From Isoetes taiwanensis (taxonomy: Eukaryota; Streptophyta; Lycopodiopsida; Isoetales; Isoetaceae): a DNA stretch of 64,000 bases. A model generated the notes under the pieces. It was given only the letters and a program-made list of their open reading frames with translations, did not search any database and had not been told where the DNA came from. The DNA lies in NCBI GenBank assembly GCA_021234155.1, contig JAJEKV010000002.1, positions 29,075,115-29,139,114 on the forward strand. Direction: 5' to 3'. Made by a program: the position numbers and the translations under genes. Position 1 is the stretch's first letter. Each line of letters starts with the position of its first letter. This document shows positions 11,830-21,003 of the stretch, piece by piece.

Positions 11830-12451
11830 ACTGACATCAAGGGACAACATCCAATGATATGTGACACATTATTATTGACCCAATCACATATTATTATTGA
11901 TCAAATTGCATTAAATATGACCTATAAGTGACATAAACAGTGCCACTATACGTGGAACTATTTGACCCAATTGCATTATATATGACCTAGTAAATGACAT
12001 AAGTAGTGCCACTATATGTGGAAATCTTCAACAAAAATGGAGCATATATTGACAAAATAAATGACATTGGTATTGAGAAAATAGATGGTATTATTAATGA
12101 CTTTATTGGCGTTGTTAAAATTGACACTACAGATGCCAATATATATGACTTAACACGTGACAAATTTTTTAGCATTATGGATTCTATAGGCGACTCTATC
12201 ATGGACATTAATGCTGACATTATTCTTGACGTTATAGGTGACTGTATAAGTGACACTATATTTGATGTTGAAGGTGACATTGGCACTGGCGCTATGGGTG
12301 ACAAAGGGGCTGACATTATATGCGACGTTCTCATCTTTTGTGTCATCCGGCTGTGTCACCTATAAGGTCAATTGTTAAAACATTTGAGTTGCAATTTTAG
12401 GCCAAATATTGACACAATCAGTGACACTAATTGACACCTTCTCTTATAGTG
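11830..12451 (-). mobile_element. CACTA-like terminus with subterminal repeats (left end)
   Basis: Read on the minus strand the terminus is CACTATAAGAGAAGG, followed by GTCAATTAGTGTCA: a CACTA start and the inner part of the TIR found again at 19748-19774. The following 600 bp are packed with short GACATTAT/GTGACACTATA motifs, as in subterminal regions of En/Spm elements. These motifs keep both strands open (12006-12365) but show no protein-like composition. The terminus touches integrase sequence at 12452. The inner limit is approximate. Confidence 0.6.
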
Positions 12452-13983
12452 GGATAACCAAGCAACCCAGTCATCCTGCTGAAATTGATGAAGCATCGCA
12501 AATACTCCTCAAGTGTTTGATTAATGCGCTCCAATTGCCTGTTGGTATCTGGGTGATGTCCAAAAGAGAGCGAACATTCCATATGCAAGAGTTGTAAAAG
12601 ACGCTTCCAAAAACCGGCAACAAACTGGGGGGTCGCGGTCACTGATAATGGTGTATGGAGTGGAACCACCTCTCGAAGCAAGAGAATAATTGTGGCTTCA
12701 CTGAAGATAGAAGTGTTGTAAGGAATGAAATGCGCCATCTTGAAAAAATGGTCAACGACAATAAGGATGGCGTCATGACCTTGGGAGGATGGAAGCTCGA
12801 CAATGAAATCCACTGAAATGCTCTTCCAAGGACCAGCTGGAACTGGTAAAGACTGAAGCAGGCCATATGGACTGTATTTGGGAGCTTTTGCATGGCAGCA
12901 AATATCACATGAGCGTACAAAGAATCATGACAGGACTGCAGGACTTGAAGTCGGGGAGCAACATGCGAAATATGCAGAATTATATCACGAAACAGAAGTC
13001 CATCTTGAGCCTCAAAATAATCATAGTCCAACCGCATTTACCAGGAAGACGATGCTGAGCCAAGATGTGAAAATACATCCTGCGCCAAAGGATGAAAAAG
13101 AAGAGATGCTCGAACAGACTCCAACAAGGATGTATCATATGGCCTCTTGAAAAAGGTGATGGCCATAAGTTGGAAACGATCAGGTCCAGAATAACCTATG
13201 ATTATTGATCAAATGCTGGCTCTCCTGCCTTAGGTTCAAAATAGGGTATGCGAGAAAAAGCATCTGGTTTCCCTTAAAGTATGCCACACCAAAATTTGAT
13301 GACAAAATCAAAATGGAATAGTATCTGTTCATGCCATCGAGCCTGGCGACGATTAAGAACTCGAGCAGACTAAAAATATTCTAGGTTGCGATGGTCCGTA
13401 TACACAGTTAGCTTATGAGAAGAACCTTCAAGAAATCGTCGCCACTTCTAAAAAAAGTCGATGATCGCCAAAAGTTCCTTATCGTAAATAGGATAGTTGA
13501 TTTCAACAACCTGGAACTTTCGAGAATGATAGGCGATCGGGTGCAGCTCATGATCATCCCCCTCTTGCGAAAAGATGGTGCCAAGAGCAAAATCTGATGC
13601 ATCAGCTTCGAGAATATAGGGAAGCGAAGGATCCGGGTGTGTAAGAACGGGTGCTGCTACAAAGGCATGCTTCAAAGTAATGAATGTTGATTTTTCTTTA
13701 ATTGTCCACTCAAAAGGGACATCCTTCCTGGTGAGATGTGTCAAAGGCATGAATGTTGATTTTTCTTTAATTGTCCACTCAAAAGGGACATCCTTCTTGG
13801 TGAGATGTGTCAAAGGCAAGACAATCTCGAAATAGTTCTTGATGAAACGGCGATAAAAATTGGCAAACCCCAAGAAGCACTGTACATCTTTAACTGAAGA
13901 AGGTGATTTCCAATCAAGAACTGTGCTGACTTTCTCTAGATCCATGGAAACACATGCGATAGCCAAGAAACTCAACATTATCC
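12452..13983 (-). pseudogene. pol: Chromovirus RT C-terminus, RNase H and integrase N-terminal part (inverted piece)
   Basis: Read on the minus strand: VEFLGY, then DVQCFLGFANFYRRFIK (RT connection), ILEADASDFALGTIFSQE and HPIAYHSRKF (RNase H), DGLLFRD and LQVLQSCHDS (integrase zinc region), MDFIVELPSSQGHDAI, a frameshifted ISDRD block, and RINQTLEEYLRCFI with the catalytic Glu in QLERIN. It stops at DDWVAWLS, where the CACTA terminus starts. The continuation FAYNNFVHAST is at 19781 on +. Many frameshifts and a 69-bp internal duplication make it non-functional. The family is the chromodomain-bearing branch, judged by its other half. Confidence 0.88.
13681..13818 (-). repeat. 69-bp in-frame tandem duplication in RT/RNase H linker
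   Basis: Two units of 69 bp (13681-13749, 13750-13818) differ at few sites. They add 23 codons (KDVPFEWTIKEKSTF twice). Confidence 0.85.
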
Positions 13984-14012
13984 TACTAAGTCGCATTTAA
14001 TTAAAGTGGGTC
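13984..14012 (-). mobile_element. Right terminus of the TIR element
   Basis: TACT (13984-13987) plus the same 25-bp TIR as at 9144-9168. With the left end it defines one insertion into RT. Confidence 0.7.
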
Positions 14013-14144
14013 AAATCTCGAAATTTGGGACTCAGACTGAAAATGGAACTTGAGCATGCAAAAAAAAAAAAGTAAGTTGCCATTGAATCATTATTAGATT
14101 TTTCGTTGATAAAATAAGAATAACATTTACACACAACAATCCGA

Positions 14145-14437
14145 GAAAATGAAGGGGGGTGGTGGAGAAAGAAGAGTAGGAAGGAAGGGGAGACAGGAGG
14201 TAGGGAGGGGAAAGGCAAAGGAGCACGAGGAGGGCAAAAGGGCAAAGGGGAGGGGCCGAGAAAATGGGGAGGGGAGGGGAGGGGAGGAAGGGGAAGGGCA
14301 AAGGGAGGGGGGGGCAGGGTCCCTTGGGGAAGGGAGGAGGGGGAAGGGCAAAGGGGAGGGGCAAGGCATGGGGAAGAGGAGGAGGGGCAAAGGGGGAGAG
14401 CAATGGGGCAAAAGGGGAGGACGGAGGGGGGTTCCAT
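14145..14437 (+). repeat. GGGGA-rich polypurine tract
   Basis: Nearly 300 bases that are almost all purine on +, with GGGGAGGGGA runs and AAGGGCAAAGGGG repeats. Long open frames on both strands here are composition artefacts. The G-runs could form triplex or quadruplex structures. Confidence 0.9.
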
Positions 14438-14454
14438 GACTAAACAACTATTCG

Positions 14455-14546
14455 AAAAAATAAAAAAATTAATTAGATAACTTAAATAATATAACTAATT
14501 AATTAATTAGACAATAAATAATTAATTAAATAAATAATTAATTAAA
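14455..14546. repeat. AATTAATTA simple repeat
   Basis: A/T-only stretch of TTAAT and AATTA units beside the GA-rich tract. Confidence 0.8.
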
Positions 14547-14967
14547 ATGGTGAGTTTTTTCTTGCCTCACGAGGCGAGAATGGGCATGATTCAGAAAATT
14601 CAGACATGCTGATCTTGGGTTCCCCTGTTTCTATAGTCTTATGCGCTTCCTGTTTGAACCAGGCTGCTAGTCGGAGTAGACATTCTTGGAGAAATTCTGA
14701 CCCAAATCTGAGTTGGGAAGTTGGTTTTAGTGAGGCGGGATATAAATTCTGAGGCAAAATGAAGGTCGTCTAACTGTGGTAAGATTAATGAAGCACATTC
14801 TTCTTACAATTCTAGATGGATGAGAATAGGCGGCCGAAGCAAGTATTTGTGGAAATTTCGTGCGTAAGGCTCATGATTCATTTATAGCTGAAGCCATAGT
14901 AGAAGCGATGGAGAGCCATGAATTGGGAAGGCTTGCAAGCTCTGGAACTGCCATGGCAACGGACAAA

Positions 14968-15130
14968 ACTCAGAACTTCATGCATCCGTCTGTGAGGAAA
15001 AACTCAAAACTTCATGCATCCGTCTGTGAGGAAAAACTTCATGCATCCGTCTGTGTGGAAAAACTCAGAACTTCATGCATCCATCTGTGAGGAAAAACTT
15101 CATGCATCTGTCTGTGAGGAAAAACTCCGT
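14968..15130 (+). repeat. Minisatellite with unit CTTCATGCATCCGTCTGTG
   Basis: Five copies of CTTCATGCATCCGTCTGTG are separated by GAGGAAAAA with or without CTCAGAA, giving two alternating periods of about 34 and 25 bp. It translates to HPSVRKN repeats but is noncoding in context. Confidence 0.85.
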
Positions 15131-15315
15131 CTGCCTTTCCTCTGCCATTCTGCCATTCTGTCGATTAATAAAAACTCAAAGGCTACATACCAGAAGAAAC
15201 CGGAGGAGTAGCGAGGCCAGCCTGGCTCAATCATGATTTAGGCACATCCAATCAGACTCCAATCAGGCACATCATTTTGCTCCTGCCCAAATCCTGAATG
15301 TTGAAACTCTGAATG

Positions 15316-15790
15316 CAGGTGATAGGCGGCCGGGGTGCCGCCATGGTCCGACCATAGCCAAGAAATGGAGGTATTGCAAGTGATAGGCGGCCGGGATGCC
15401 GCCATGGTCCGACCATAGCCAAGAAAAGGAGGTGTTGCAGGTGATAGGCGGCCGGGATGCAAGATTCAAAGGGCAAAGCGTCGGGAGGTCGCCATGGTCC
15501 GACCATAGCCAAGAAAAGGAGGTATGGCAGGTGATAGGCGGTCGAGATGCAGATTCAAAGGGCAAAGGGCGGCAGAAAAGCATGCGTTCTTCTGCTTGAT
15601 GCCTTCTGGAGGATTCTATAGTATTAATCTATGGTATTGCAGGTGATAGGCGGCCGGGATGCAGATTCAAAGAGCAAAGGGATGCAGAAAATGATGCGTT
15701 CTTCTGCTTGATGTCTTCTGGACGATTCTATGGTCCTAATCTATGGTTCTGCTTGATGCCTTTTGGAGGATTCTGTAGATTTCCAGGTTT
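15316..15790 (+). repeat. Complex minisatellite with nested units
   Basis: Five units start GTGATAGGCGGYCGRGATG (near 15319, 15381, 15441, 15531, 15643). The first two are about 61 bp and include CCATGGTCCGACCATAG. Later units gain a GCAGATTCAAAGGGCAAAG segment and then a TTCTTCTGCTTGATGCCTTCTGG segment that itself repeats, so the array grew by stepwise addition. Confidence 0.8.
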
Positions 15791-15799
15791 TCCCTGCTC

Positions 15800-16499
15800 C
15801 GCATCCACACCAAGACTCCGAATCACGTGGAATCACTTCGGGAATCAATTTCGTCGGAGCTATGGCTATGGCAGATTATGGCAGCTTCTTCCAAGTGGTA
15901 CAACGGTATCTCCGGCTCAAAGGTGTGTGTACCAAATTTTAAAATTTAAAAATGGGTAGAATGTCCGACATAATATTTGGTGTTGAAATCGGTAATGATA
16001 GACTACAGAGATATTAATTTTAAATTTTAAAGTTTTAGACCTTGAAAGAAGATTGTTTAAAATAAAATTAGAAACTTCCTTAGCAATACCTTCTTGTCAT
16101 CAAAAACATGGTTGTTGTATGCTTCTTTATTGTAGACTCCATAGGATCATTCTTGGGGTATGTTCTATGGGCACAACCTGGGCTGAGGAGATTTCCTAGG
16201 AATGCCTTGGGTTTTTTAAAGGATGTGGCCAACGAGATATTTGTCTAGGGATGACATAAGAAACAATGGCACCACCCCACATGTACCAAATCCTTTCCTT
16301 TTCAAAAGTATATGCCCCCTCCCCCCCCTTCTCCCAATTTCAACTTTTAATCATGGATAGAGAAAAAAATGGAGTATGGAGTGCACTTAAGAAAGGGGTG
16401 TCGAGTGGCCATAAAACACTCGGTTAGGATGAGATAAGTTGAAAAACTTATAAATGATTAAAATCTGAATGTAATTTTTTCTCTCTTAGAACTGCATTT
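15800..16499. other. No gene recognised
   Basis: Unique-looking AT-rich sequence with no splice-supported exon or TE protein. Confidence 0.4.
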
Positions 16500-16504
16500 T
16501 CTGC

Positions 16505-17055
16505 TCTTAGCTGCTTTTCTCGACTCGCGAGTCGAGAAGGGCCCCAGACCTGCATTTTTCACTCTGACCTGCCTTTCTCGACTCGCGAGTCGAGAAAGGC
16601 TCTCAGACGTGCAGTTTTTTAAAATAGCCTTCAGAACCTGCGTTTTATACTTTGAGCTGCCTTTCTCGACTCGCGAGTCGAGAAAGACCCTCAGCACTGC
16701 ATTTTTCCCTCTAACATGCCTTTCTCGACTCGCGAGTGGAGAAAGGCTCTCAGACCTGCAGTTCCCAAAAATAGCCTTCAGAACTGTGTTTTTTTGAATG
16801 AGCCACCTTTCTCCACTCGCGAGTCGAGAAAGGCTCTCAGACCTACAATTTTTCAAAAACGGCCTTCAGAACTGCGTTTTTCACTCCGAGCTACCTTTCT
16901 CGAGAGTCGAGAAAGGTGGCTCATGCAAAAAAAACATAGTTCTGAAGGCTATTTTTGGGAATTGCAGGTTTGAGAGCCTTTCTCGACGCGAGTCGAGAAA
17001 GGCAGGTTAGAGGAAAAAATGCAGTGTTGAGGGTCTTTCTCGACTCGCAAAAAGG
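16505..17055 (+). repeat. Array of perfect palindromes (copy A)
   Basis: Seven palindromes and a half share the core CTCGACTCGCGAGTCGAG, centred near 16528, 16586, 16674, 16733, 16819, 16904 and 16990. The best (16571-16600) is a perfect 30-bp palindrome. Spacers also repeat (CAGACCTGCAG, AAAATAGCCTTCAGAACTG). The right part 16905-17045 is the reverse complement of 16676-16807, so the array also forms one long hairpin with about 135-bp arms. Family unknown. The half site at 17034 is cut off. Confidence 0.9.
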
Positions 17056-17152
17056 CCGTTAGATTTGCATTTTCTAAAAATGGCCCTCAGAATTGGTTGT
17101 TATTTCATTTTTCTTGCCTATAGCATTAGTTGACTAACTTGATTCTGTCTTC

Positions 17153-17640
17153 TGCAGTCCTTACCGACCAGATAATACATGCTTGAGAGCAATGGAAAGA
17201 CCCGTTCATTGAAGAAGGAAGGCAAGAAGAGAGTGGTGATATTGATTGGATAAATCAGTGCGTGGCCCATGAAGGCCTCCTTCTACAAATTCCTATCGTC
17301 TGTACCGTGGCTCGGAGAGTGCTCCACACAACATTCTTACCTGTGGTCCGTGTGTGAAGAGGGTGACATCGCCGCCGCATTAAGACATGCTGATGGACTC
17401 CAGAAGGCACGTGAGGATAGGATCTGTTAGTGTTGCCACCAAGGTGCCATTGCGGATGAACATCACACCCTCTAGACCTGCTCGGCATTCGATCATATTC
17501 GGGCACAGTATAATCAGTTAGTTCTGCCGGACCAATCGTCGCATGTGCTGTTGAATATGACCTCAGTGGGATTGTTGGGTTCATATCCTCAGGAGGTTTT
17601 GGATACATGGACTCAACTGTGCCCCTTGGTACAGTATTGA
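17153..17640 (+). pseudogene. LINE C-terminal zinc-finger-like fragment (copy A)
   Basis: A TTCTGCAG junction at 17149-17156 precedes a frame reading WINQCVAHEGLLLQIP, which I do not recognise. Then comes EDRIC-stop-CCHQGAIADEHHTL-stop-TCSAFDHIRAQY, which resembles the C..C...H....C region after the RT in non-LTR elements (typically RVC..C..G..ED..H.L..C). Two TAG codons interrupt it. The second copy at 24290-24780 is more damaged. Confidence 0.4.
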
Positions 17641-17676
17641 TTGCCCTATATGATTGTACAGTCTACCGGCATACTT

Positions 17677-17738
17677 ATTACTGGTAAGGTTTTTCCCTCA
17701 AGGGGGCGGGGTTTTTTAATCCTGACAGTAATATGCAT
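17677..17738 (+). repeat. Hairpin motif, occurrence 1
   Basis: Outer arms ATTACTG and CAGTAAT enclose GGTTTTTCCCTC, then GGGCGGGGTTTTTTAATCC. The same core recurs at 19435-19515, 21886-21955, 24815-24880 and 28019-28093 with different but still pairing arms. Confidence 0.65.
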
Positions 17739-17754
17739 AGTGGCAATACACTAG

Positions 17755-18032
17755 GTCTAGCAACTATAAGTCTTGAGTTCGAGATTGCCCAGAATTGTAC
17801 TCTGAACTGTTGGGTGTCAAAACCCACGGACGCAATGTAAATCAAGCAATGTAGTAAAATGTGTGGTCACATGTCCAGTTGGATGCTGCCTAGTGGCATG
17901 TATTTTTCTTTCTTCGAAAAGATCCTTAATAAGAATTACCCCCCTCTATCTATTTTTCTTTCTTTCTTTGTTTGGGTCCCATAAGCCAATTGTTCTTCGT
18001 GAACGATAAAAATATATTCCATTCTATTCTAT
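17755..18032 (+). mobile_element. SINE-like element (copy A)
   Basis: It ends with the SINE tail TTGGGTCCCATAAGCCAATT, GTTCTTCGTGAACGATAAAA, then an ATTCT microsatellite (17963-18032). Upstream AGTTCGAGATT (near 17781) resembles a pol III B box, but the head is not well defined. A second copy is at 24895-25172. Confidence 0.5.
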
Positions 18033-18154
18033 TCTCTGACCTTCAAATATTTAATCTGATAGCTTCTTGATTGGTTTCGTCTGAGCTTGAGGTTCGACCC
18101 CATGCACATCTTTAAAACTTATGAACGTAACCAGAAACATTAATACAACAAGTA

Positions 18155-18690
18155 CTAAACATTAATTGTGACGTTTAAGCAAACAAGTTGGCATACTATG
18201 AATGTAGCATCTTCAGTCATATTGTTAATATTAACACTCATAATGTCATCATATGAACTAGCATAGATGGGACAATATCTGACAATATTGGCGATACTAA
18301 TACCAACATAAATTAAGGCATATAATATGGTCACGCATAAATTGACGAAATTTGTGACACTAAAGGTGTTATTATAGGTGATGCTAATAACACCACATAT
18401 AATGTCACTAGTGGGCACTGACACTAATACTAATGTTATATATGTAACAATTACCGACACTATAGTTGATGCGAATTACAACAATTATAATGTCACTAGT
18501 GGGCACTGACACTAATACTGATGCTATATATGTAACAATTGGTGATCCTGTAATTGGTGCTAATAGCAACATCTATAACATCATAGCAAACTTACTGACA
18601 CTGTTGATGACACAACGAATGACTCTATAGGTGATACAAATTGTGGCACACATAGTGTCACTTCTGTTGTAATGTCACCAATAATGTCAT
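18155..18690 (+). mobile_element. CACTA subterminal repeat region (copy A)
   Basis: Dense GACACTAATAC, GTGACACTA and ATGTCACTAGTG motifs, including an 88-bp tandem unit (18402-18570) with GTCACTAGTGGGCACTGAC. Composition matches 11830-12451. It leads, after the 1,022-bp insertion, to the TIR at 19748-19774. Confidence 0.55.
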
Positions 18691-18693
18691 AAT

Positions 18694-19715
18694 CCCATCG
18701 ATCCGAGACATCGGATCGCCATTCTAGAATGGGACGAGCATGCATGTTTTGCATGCATGCGGGCGGCGCATGCCCGTTCTGGTTGGGAGTTCGCTATTTT
18801 AGGCGCGTTTCTGCATCGACTTCTCATCGGCGCTTCCTCTTCTCTCTCAGCAGTACCTTATTCTCTTTGAATTGTTTCTAGGCAGGGGAGGGGCTTCTTC
18901 CTGCCTGGTTTGGCCAATTTGGCGTCTCTTCATGCTGTCCTTTCTCGGCCTTTAGCCTTCATCCTGTGACCTTCGTCCTCGATCCTAGTTTGTTAAGGAA
19001 GTCCTTTGGTATTCGGGCGGTTTTGTTGGTTTCATGCGAGTCCCATTCTAGAATCCCATCGATCCGAGACATCGGATCGCCATTCTAGAATGGGACGAGC
19101 ATGCATGTTTTGCATGCATGCGGGCGGCGCATGCCCGTTCTGGTTGGGAGTTCGCTATTTTAGGCGCGTTTCTGCATCGACTTCTCATCGGCGCTTCCTC
19201 TTCTCTCTCAGCAGTACCTTATTCTCTTTGAACCCACCCTCCCCCCCTTCTTTGTTGTTGTATTTTTATCGCGTGGCACGCGCGTAATCAGCCCCTCCAC
19301 TCTGGGAGGTTTGTTTTTGTCTTGTTGTTTTGTTGGTGATGTGCAGGTACAGGTTAGCGAGCGGCATCTGTTTCGACTTTTCCGTTCGTGGGTTTTGGGA
19401 GCGATTTTTATGCCTTACGTTTGTCCAAGCCCCTTGCCGAAGGCTTATCACTAGGGTTTTTCCTCGAAAACCCGAAAGGGCGGGGTTTTTTAATCCCGGT
19501 GATAAGCTTTCGGCAGGTACACTAGCCCAATCTCTATTAGCATTGTATTTTGTTGGGGTCCAAATGATAATTGGATTTTCCCTTTATTTTTTGTGGGTAG
19601 TTCGCATGTGTGCGGCTACCCACTATCCACCATTGTAGAAAATCTGCTGAGATGAATGAGAAGCAAGTCTAAGTCGGGCGGTTTTGTTGGTTTCATGCGA
19701 GTCCCATTCTAGAAT
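18694..19715 (+). mobile_element. 1,022-bp insertion present only in copy A: two head-to-tail units
   Basis: Copy B reads GTCATAATGTATAC without interruption at 25826-25839, so the insertion boundaries are known to within the 3-bp AAT ambiguity. Unit 1 is 18694-19054, unit 2 is 19055-19715. Both start CCCATCGATCCGAGACATCG and share about 175 bp, and both end TTTCATGCGAGTCCCATTC followed by TAGAAT. The first 100 bp form several hairpins (GATCCGA/TCGGATC, GCATGCATG/CATGCATGC). ATTCTAGAATGGGAC near the start is complementary to the end. Unit 2 carries hairpin motif 19435-19515. No protein coding is evident. Confidence 0.85.
19435..19515 (+). repeat. Hairpin motif, occurrence 2 (long perfect-type stem)
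   Basis: Arms TGCCGAAGGCTTATCAC and GTGATAAGCTTTCGGCA pair with one bulge. The inside is the recurrent core (GGGTTTTTCCTCGAAAACCC, then GGGCGGGGTTTTTTAATCCC). Confidence 0.8.
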
Positions 19716-19747
19716 GTATACTTTTCAATGTTTTGGTGGCGTTTTAA

Positions 19748-19774
19748 TGACACTAATTGACCCCTTCTCTTGTA
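19748..19774 (+). mobile_element. CACTA-like right TIR (copy A)
   Basis: TGACACTAATTGACCCCTTC followed by TCTTGTA is the reverse complement of the inner TIR at 12421-12451. The outermost CACTA bases have decayed (AACAG). Confidence 0.55.
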
Positions 19775-19778
19775 ACAG

Positions 19779-20506
19779 TATTTGCTTACAATAATTTTGT
19801 CCATGCTTCCACGGGCCAGACAATGTTCTTTATTAATTTTGGCATGTATCCCTGGTGGTCTTGCATTGCTCCTGAATACGATTCAATCAATCCTAGTGCC
19901 GAGGACAGGCTCAAGAAGCTCCGCATGCTCCCGGATGATCTTCAGCATCATCTCCTCCAGGCCCGAGCACGTTATCGTTATAATGCAGATCAGCACCACC
20001 AAGATGCTCTTCCTTTTGCAGTTGGTGATCTTGTTTGACTCTTGCGTCGGGATTTGCCGATAGCTCGTCCTTTTAACAAGCTTGACTATCGGCGCTTGGG
20101 TCTCTATCAGATCATTGAATGAGTTGGTGATGCTGCTTTCTGTTTGGGGCTTCTGCCATCAGTTCGTCTTCATCCAATATTCCATGTGTCTTTATTGGAA
20201 CTCTATATGGCGAATCCATTTCCAGATCAAGTATCTTCACCTCTACCACCAGTGGAAATTAATGATCATAAGAAGTTCGAGGTTCGAGAGATTCTAGACT
20301 CCAAGTTTCTTCGTTGGCAATTGTATTACTTGGTCGATTGGGAAGGATACTCACCAAGTGATAGAATTTGGGAGCCTGCCGAGAATCTGACTAATGCTCT
20401 TGATAAAATTGCAGAGTTTTACCGACGTTATCCAGATAAGCCAAGGTTGAGTACCTCGGCCCTAGCTCCGAGGACTCGTCGCCGTCGTAGGAGGGGGATG
20501 GTGTGA
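19779..20506 (+). pseudogene. pol: Chromovirus integrase C-terminus and chromodomain (copy A)
   Basis: Integrase resumes as FAYNNFVHASTGQTMFFINF and continues through LLQARARYRYNADQHHQ, with a TGA and frame changes between 20035 and 20140. The chromodomain is intact at its core: KKFEVREILDSKFLRWQLYY, then LVDWEGYSPSDRIWEP. In chromoviruses this domain is thought to steer integration by binding methylated histone H3. The frame ends in a basic RTRRRRRR tail with its TGA (20504-20506) already inside the LTR. It is the 3' half of the element whose other parts are at 8762 and 12452. Confidence 0.9.
20489..20501 (+). promoter_or_regulatory. Polypurine tract
   Basis: AGGAGGGGGATGG lies directly before TGTGAAGACC, the plus-strand primer position for Ty3/gypsy elements. 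Confidence 0.8.
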
Positions 20507-21003
20507 AGACCATACGGATATCCGTATACGTATATATAAAAGATGGTCGTCACACGGATGCAAAATGGTAATTGCACAAGACAGGGTTTAAACTTGCAAC
20601 CTTCTAGTTGCAAGTCACACACCTTTGCCAAGTGTGTTACCAATATTTGTTGAAGATATTTCCTCACGTCTTCCTCATATGCGAGGCTGTATCTGGGAGG
20701 TTCTAGAATATTCTAGAACCTGCATGCATGCGTGACACTTGGCTTGATTTCATCCATTGGAGTCGCGCAATACTGACCGTTGGCCTAGATATATAAGGAG
20801 GCACCTCCTTTTTGTCAAAGCATTCTGGTTCAACGCTAGTCTTGAGCCTTCTGGCATCTATCTCGTGTTCCTGCTTGCCTTCAGGCCATTGTACTCTTGA
20901 TTCTTGTTCATATATTAGATTCTTCGCCGATCTTGGTGTATTTCCTAGTATTTCTTGCGTATTTTTCAAGTATTTTCTTTTTTTCGCATAGGTTCATGAC
21001 ACA
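20502..21003 (+). mobile_element. Chromovirus 3' LTR (copy A)
   Basis: Starts TGTGAAGACC after the polypurine tract and ends CATGACACA, about 502 bp. It contains a TATA-like TATATAAGG near 20790, suitable as the U3 promoter. LINE sequence follows at once at 21004. The copy B equivalent is 26626-27129. No matching 5' LTR is in the window. Confidence 0.8.

Noticed and set aside
12006-12365. 119-residue ORFs on both strands with Asp/Ile repeats
   Set aside because: Both strands are open because of short GACATTAT repeats next to a CACTA-like terminus; no protein-like variation.
14032-14447. Overlapping ORFs rich in Pro/Leu or Gly/Arg/Glu
   Set aside because: Direct translation of the GGGGA tract; composition only.
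15238-15599. Minus-strand Pro-rich repeat proteins
   Set aside because: Frames follow the minisatellite period; no start or homologous protein.
16505-17055. CRISPR-like array (30-bp palindromic repeats with 30-60-bp spacers)
   Set aside because: The host is a plant nucleus, spacers are repeats of each other, no cas genes occur, and the array is an inverted repeat as a whole.
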